A stretch of DNA of 64,000 bases from assembly GCA_036925085.1 (NCBI GenBank), contig JAUPFP010000093.1, positions 65,001-129,000 of the forward strand. The letters run 5' to 3'. This DNA comes from Brachycybe producta. Taxonomy: Eukaryota > Arthropoda > Diplopoda > Playtdesmida > Andrognathidae. Position 1 is the first letter of the stretch; each line of letters starts with the position of its first letter. The notes beneath the pieces were generated by a model. The model was given only the letters and a program-made list of their open reading frames with translations. It did not search any database and was not told where the DNA came from. Below are positions 54,001 through 61,500 of this stretch, piece after piece. The translations under genes were made by a program, and so were the position numbers.

Positions 54001-55486
54001 AAAATTGCATTTACGCTTTTTTATTATTTATTCATGTTAGCATTTATTATATTAAATAAAAGGAAGAACATTACAGGAATTTAAAATGAAAGAAAAAGGT
54101 GTCTTTTGTTGTAAATGGTTGAGTACATTGCACTTTTTTCTCATCAGTTAGGTCCCACAATATTCAAGAAGAAAATTTCCTACTTGAACTAGAATAACCT
54201 ACATCTTGTGTTAAAATTTGGAATCGGAATTTAATCGATTTGGCTATTTAAATCGGAATAGAAATTGAAAATATTCAGTTTATTGGTATTAAAATCAGAA
54301 TTGGAATTTATAATTTTTTTTGGCAATCGAAATTCTTACTCAAAGGTCCTAAAAATCTTTAAAAAGAAATGCAAAGATTCAGGAATTTTTTAAGATTGGA
54401 AAAATGAAGTTTAATTTGAAGTTTAATTTTTAAGTTTAATTTTTAAGTTTAATTTTTAAGTTTAATTTTTAAGTTTAATTTTTAAGTTTAATTTTTAAGT
54501 TTAATTTTTAAGTTTAATTTCAAGTTTAATTTTAATTTTAAGTTTAATTTTAATAAGGGTAAAGACGATGTTTATGGTGATAATTTTTTAAAAAAAATAA
54601 CTTTTTATTGCTGTTTTAAAATGGAAGTTGTCAGTGTTTGTTCCAAAGGTTGAAAGTTGAAGTTGGTAAATTTTCTTCTTGAATTTGCTCCTTAGTGATT
54701 GTTTTCTTCTTGTTTCTTTCTACAATTTGGATTACTCTGATCTCTTTATTTTCTAAATACTGAACCAATCTGTGCTCTTATTTTTCTCTACACAGATCAG
54801 TGAACTTTTCATTTGATGAAGGTGTAAATGGGGAAATGGATTCTGAATGAAAATAGGGAGAAAAACACTTCTTCATCTCAATCATTCTCTCATCCATTAA
54901 CATGGAGGGGAGGAGGAGGAGGATGTCCTCTATTGGGCCTAGTATTGACTCTAGAGAATTAGTCAATATATTGCCTTGAAGACTTCCTCCAGAATCCGCT
55001 TCCACAATCTTCTCCACTTGATTAATTGCAATTGGGTGGCAATTCTAGTCTTTTTCCTATTAGCACTAACGGGCACCATCTTCTAATGGACTTCTTTCTT
55101 TTGAGGGGGTGATTTTTTTCTCTCTCTAACATTCTGTTTTTTCACTCTTCCATACATTTTCATTCTCTCTCTCTCTCTCTCTTTCACTCTCTTTTTCTCT
55201 CTCTCTCTCTCTCTCTTTCACTCTCTCTTTCACTCTCTCTCTCTTTCACTCTCTCTTTCACTCTCTCTCTCTTTCACTCTCTCTCTCTTTCACTCTCTCT
55301 TTCACTCTCTCTCTCTTTCACTCTCTCTTTCACTCTCTTTCTCTTTCACTTTCACTCTCTCTCTCTTTCACTCTCTTTCACTCTCTCTCTTTCTCTCTTT
55401 CACTCTCTCTCTCTCTCGCTCTCTCTTTCACTTTCTCTCTCTCTCTCTCTTTCACTTTCTCTCTTTCACTCTCTCTCTCTCTTTCA

Positions 55487-55577
<91 letters not shown>

Positions 55578-58500
55578 CACTCATGAAATTCTCTGTTTTG
55601 AGTGAAAATAATTTCTTCAGGCTCAAAATCCTTGAATATTGCGGAAATAAATAAAGCTTGCACAAAAAAAAAGTGGAATGATGTAAGATAGTTTATGACT
55701 TTTTCGCAGTTTTCCAGCTTTATTTTTAAATTATGGGTGAGAGAAGAATGTTAGAGTACCCTAAAGTTATTCAGGGTAGTATTCTTAATGATTGCTAAGT
55801 CAAAGCTAGTGCTAAACTCATGAACTTTTTATAGGAAGTTTCATGTAAAAAAAGTGATACGTTTAGCACTAGTTTTGATTTAAGCGCGTAAAAGAGCAAA
55901 ATGAGACCCTGATTTATACGAGTTTAAGATGACTTGCATTGAAATGACACTCAAGTGTCAGATGTCGAGCACCATAAAGTCACACTCAAGTGTCAGGTAG
56001 CAGAACTCAGAGGGGGCGGAGAGGAATAGAAAGACACATGAAAGTGTCAGGTGGCGAGAAAATATAAAGTGGAAAGTCACTTAAGTGTCAGGTGGTCACC
56101 TATAAAATTTGAAAGACATACAAGTGTCAAGTGATCACCCGTGAATTTTGAAAGACACAGAAGTGTCTGGTAGCGAGTCAGCTAGAAGCACACACACACA
56201 AGTGTCAGCTCGCAAGCTAATAAGAGTGAAAAAACATTGAAGTCTCAGCCGGGGTAGCTTAAAGATTTGTAGTGTCGGGTTTTGAGTAAACTAGGATTTA
56301 TACATAAGTGTCAGGTGGGAAGTTCCAAACAAGAGTGAAAAAACACTGACGTGTCAGGTGGGCACCTATACGATTTGATAGGCAAAAGTGTCAGGTATCG
56401 AGCAAAGCAGAGACACACCTAGTGTCAGGCGTGCAGCTAAATGTTTCGAAAGAGAAAGAATTGTGTCAGGTATCAAAGTAAACTACAGACACAAAGAAGT
56501 TTCAGGTAGTGATCACTCAAGAGAACAGGCAATTAGAAATCGGGACAAACAGAAGTTGGCTCCGCCCTTTTTTATGACGACCGCCAACTTCTAATTGGTT
56601 TGTTGTGTGGGTTCGACATTGAAAAGGGCTGAGCATGTGACGTCAGGCTACATAACCAACCAATTAGAAGTTGCCAGAAGTCATAAAAAGGGGCGGAGCC
56701 AACTTCTGTTTATCCCATTTTCTAATTGCCTGTGGAGTACGGTCCTTTTTTTACAGGCAATTAGAAAACGGTACAAACAGAAGTTGGCTCCGCCCTTTTT
56801 ATGACGACCGGCAACTTCTAATTGGTTTGTTGTGTGGGTTCGACATTGAAAAGGGCTGAGCATGTGACGTCAGACTACATAACCAACCAATTAGAAGATG
56901 CCAGAAGGCATAAAAAGGGGCGGAGCCAACTTCTGTTTATCCCATTTTCTAATTGCCTGTGGAGTACAGTCCTTTTTTTACAGGCAATTAGAAAACGGGA
57001 CAAACAGAAGTTGGCTCCGCCCCTTTTTATGACGACCGGCAACTTCTAATTGGTTTGTTGTGTGGGTTCGACATTGAAAAGGGCGGAGCATGTGACGTCA
57101 GACTACATAACCAACCAATTAGAAGATGCCAGAAGGCATAAAAAGGGGCGGAGCCAACTTCTGTTTATCCCATTTTCTAATTGCCTGTGGAGTACGGTCC
57201 TTTTTTTACAGGCAATTAGAAAACGGGACAAACAGAAGTTGGCTCCGCCCCTTTTTATGACGACCGGCAACTTCTAATTGGTTTGTTGTGTGGGTTCGAC
57301 ATTGAAAAGGGCGGAGCATGTGACGTCTGACTACATAACCAATCAATTAGAAGTTGCCGGTCGTCATAAAAAGGGCGGAGCCATCTTCTGTTCGTCCCGA
57401 TTTCTAATTGCCTGGTCTTCAAGAGACACATGCAAACTGTATATTCAGGTATCAAGTGTCAACTACTAATGCTCACACCACATAATCAATTTTAATGTAG
57501 GAGAACATCATTAAAATATATACTGAAGTTTTAGTGAAAAACTTAAGTTAACTTAAAATAATATAAGGTTTTCGAAGAATCCTGTGACACTAATTGTATT
57601 TTATGCAATTTAATAGTAGCCTAGTATAGGGCTCGTAACCAGCATCTCTGCACAGCAGTAGCATAAAAATAACTAGAATGCTTTTTCTTCTTCTTTTCAT
57701 CTCCTCCTTTTAAAAGTATAATGTTTATTATTGTTCAAGTTGTAAAACATTTTTTATGATCATTGATTAAACTGAGCAAATTAAGCAGCCCATTTAAAGT
57801 CTCTCCTTCAATTCTGTTCCATTTTCTGTTAAAACTAACAACATGTTAGTGATTTTTATGACTTGATATATATTAAAAGCGTGTGTGTGTGTTTATACTG
57901 GTTTTTATGTTCTGTTAAAATAATTTCTTAAGTTAATCTCCATTTTGTGATGATATTTATGATGCGACTTAAGTAACAAAAAAAATAAAAGAAGGGTTGA
58001 GGCTATATTTCTAATGTAACTAATGGTAATCTTTTTTTTTTGTGTGTGTGTTTTTATGGAATCTTTCTCTCTTTCTCTCTCAGCTCCACCTTATCACACA
58101 CGTCACACGGTTCAGACTGCAGGATGGAATTATATGGACGATCAAACTACGGATGTGGTGGACAAGGAAGTACTTGACCACCAAACTGACCCATCATCAG
58201 TGGATACGGTGCGATGTGTCGATCTGGCTTGTAGTCCACCTCCATATCAACAAAATAAGGTCGGTTTTAAATGAAGGGAAAAACAACTTTTAAACTTGTA
58301 AGGGTTTTTTGTGGAGGATTTAGGTTAGACAGATGGGTTGTTTTGGGTGGAGTGGTGGCGTCGAAGAGGAGGTTGGTGTGGTGGTTGTGGTTGTAGTGTA
58401 GAAGTGGGTGGGAGGAGTGTTGGAGGGGTGGTGTCAACTTTTGAGTGTTGTGTGGAGGTGGCGTTTGGAGTGGTGGTGTCGGGGTAAAGGGTGGAATGGT

Positions 58501-61500
58501 GGAGTCGTGGTTGGTGTTCGAGTGGTGGTTGGAGTGTTGGTGTCGAAATGGTGGTTGGAGTGGTGGTGTCGAAGTGGAGTTTGATTTGGTGGTGTCGTGG
58601 TAAAGTTTTTACTGTTGGTGTCAAGGTGGAGATTATAAGGTTGGATGGGTGGTGTCAACTTGGAGGGTTGTATGGAGGTGGCGTTTGGAGTGGTGGTGTC
58701 GAGGTGGAGGGTGTAATGGTGGTTGGAGTGGTGGTGTCGAGGTGGAGGGTGGAATGGTGGTGTCGCAATGGTGGTTGGAGTGATGGTGTCGCAATGGTGG
58801 TTGGAGTGGTGGTGTCGAGGTGGAGGGTGGAATGGTGGCGTCGCAATGGTGGTTGGAGTATTGATTGGATTGGTGGTGTCGGAGTGGCAGTTTGAGTGAT
58901 GCTGTCGAAAATGCGGTTAGAGTGATGGTGTCGAAGTGGAGTTTGATTTAGTAGTGTCGTGGTAAAGTTTTGACTGTTGGTGTCGAGATGGAGTTTGGAG
59001 TGGGCGGCGGTGGTGGTGGTGTCTAGATTGAGTTTAGAGAGGTGGTGTCGAGGTGGAGATTGGAGTGTTGTTGTCGAGGTGGAGTTTGGAGTTGTGTAGG
59101 CCCTTGGCACAAAGACCATTTTTCGATCACTTTTGACTGTAAAATGGTTGTCACCAAAACCGACCACATTGTTGCCACAGCCCAACCAACCACCTTCGAC
59201 TTCATTTTGCAGTTGAAAAGTGATCTGTGTGTTTCAACCCTAACTGTTACTTAAACTCCATAATATCGGCATTTTAAATACAGTAATTCGAATCACTAGA
59301 GTATTTTTTTTAATTGTCAGTGAAGTCTGCAAGACATCAATCATTAGCTTCATTTATGGAGTGCATTTGCATGCATACAAAAGTTAGGAATAAGAAGTTA
59401 GGAAATGTTGGGCTCAGTATATTCTCAGTGATGTATGGGAAGACACCAATCTCTTCATTTCCTCGTGTGCATTACACGCATAAAATGTTAGGAAGACATT
59501 TTGAGGAGGGGATGCAAGATGACAAAAACCTAGCTATATGCCATTATTCTGAGGGTTGAAGTTCAAGTGCTAGGATTCTTTCTTGAATTTTGGCCAAAAA
59601 TGGTTCAACATTTTCTAATTTGGATGTTGTTGTGGGGGAATTTTTTTTTTTGGGTGGGGGTGTAATATGCCCATCATCCTGTGCTGTTGTCTTAATATTT
59701 GATGGGTTTCCTTTCTGTTTTTTTTAATCTTTTTTTTTTCCTCTCTTTTTCTATGGATTCTCATAAAAAATGTAGCAGCTTGTTTCTTGATTCTATTACA
59801 TATTTTTCTTTCTGATCTTTTTTCATAAACCCATCCAATGAAAATCGATAATGATTAATAATTTTTTATGATTGTAGGGAAAGAGAGACTAAAAAAAGGT
59901 GCGCATTTATGGATGCAAAAATATCTTTCTAGTCTACAACTTTCAATTTTCTCAAAACACATAAAAAACTCTTTTTTATAGTTTTGAAGATGATTACATT
60001 CAAATAACTGTCTTAAAATATTTGATAAATTTATTTCTCAACGAGGTTTGCTAAAAAATAACGTGATTTTTTTTAATATTTGATTTAAATTGGTATTTTT
60101 ATGGTTTTAAGAGGCTATCCGTATGGGTAAGTTTAAGAAAGTAACCATTAGATGGCGCCAGTATCTCCATTAATGCATATTTCCTATAGGAGTCTATATT
60201 AAAAAAAAATTAAGGTTAGGATGATGCAATATCTGGTATTACCATTTAACAACAGGCATCTGTAGACAGCTTCGGAATTGGCCCATTGTCTCCACCCTTT
60301 TATGAGCGTCATCAGTTTCGAATTGTTTTGCTACTTGCTCTTATGTCACATGCCACGCCCTTATTTATTTCTAATTGGTTGATATTTGGTCTGACGCTCA
60401 TAAAAGGGGCGGAGCCAGAGAAATTCTGAAGCTGTCTACAGATGCCTGTCATTTAACATGATGTGTGTTTTGGTTTTCGTTTACATTCTCTCTTTTCAGA
60501 GACACGGTTATTTTTAAGCGTAATTTAAAGTGTTAATAAGCATTCAAATATACTGTGAATCCACTGATACTTTTGAAAAATCTAGTTATGGGGTTCTTTC
60601 TATTTTTAAAATAATTCTGAAAATAACCTCCATGATAATTTCCATAGGCGATTAGAAACGAACTATTAGTCTATGGAAATTAGCATGTAGGCTATTTTTA
60701 AACTTACTTTTAAAAATAGAACGAACCCATAACTAGATTTTTCAAAAGTATCAGTGGATCCACAGTATATTTGAGCGCGTATTGCACTTTATACCGCGAA
60801 CACACACCGTGTTAAACGGATATAACAAATATATTTGGAGACTTGAGCCAAAAGCAAACTACTCCTATTTCCACTACTGGTTGTCGGATAGTCGTATTAG
60901 TAACAATGCTAGATTCCCAGATGTAGTCCTTTTTTTTTTTTTTGAAAAAAAAAAGAGCTGAATGTGTGATCAATAATTTATTGACTGCCCATTTGACACA
61001 AAAAGGCAATGGCCATTTTATTAGATTAACATTGTAGATAATATATTTTGAAGAAGAAGAATAATAAGAAGAAAAAAAGGCCACATGAGTATTTTTGGTC
61101 ACTGAACACTTGCAAAGATCAATGAGACGTAATGACATTTGAATGGTTTTCATTCTTTGTAATCTACGCTTTTTTTGTGTATGTGCGAGAGGTGGTTTGA
61201 GTTGTTAAAAGAAGGGAGGAGGAGGGTAGATGGAGAGGGTACATCGTTGGAATGGGTTATTAGCCATGGTTCAACCAGTTTTTATGGGTAGAAGTCTTTG
61301 AAAGACTTGAATCAATGAATATCTTCGATGTCTTTTGGTAAAAATCGATTATTCCGAAGGAAATACGGCTAGGGAAGGGGGGTTGGATGGGGGAAGGTTA
61401 GAGGCTAGGGCAAGTCATTGGTATGGCATCGCGGCTGGTGTTGGTCAGATAGTCACTTTTGTGTGTTTTGTATGTGTAAACACAACTGTGAAGTGACACA

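Noticed and set aside
56388-57469. Family of near-identical 60-75 residue frames ([17 protein letters not shown])
   Set aside because: They recur because the F3 element is tandemly repeated; the same palindrome gives frames on the other strand.
58325-59205. Thr/Pro/His-rich and Gly/Val/Trp-rich frames next to exon 10
   Set aside because: Arise from the GGTGGTGTCG minisatellite; the exon 10 frame ends at 58274 and cannot include them.
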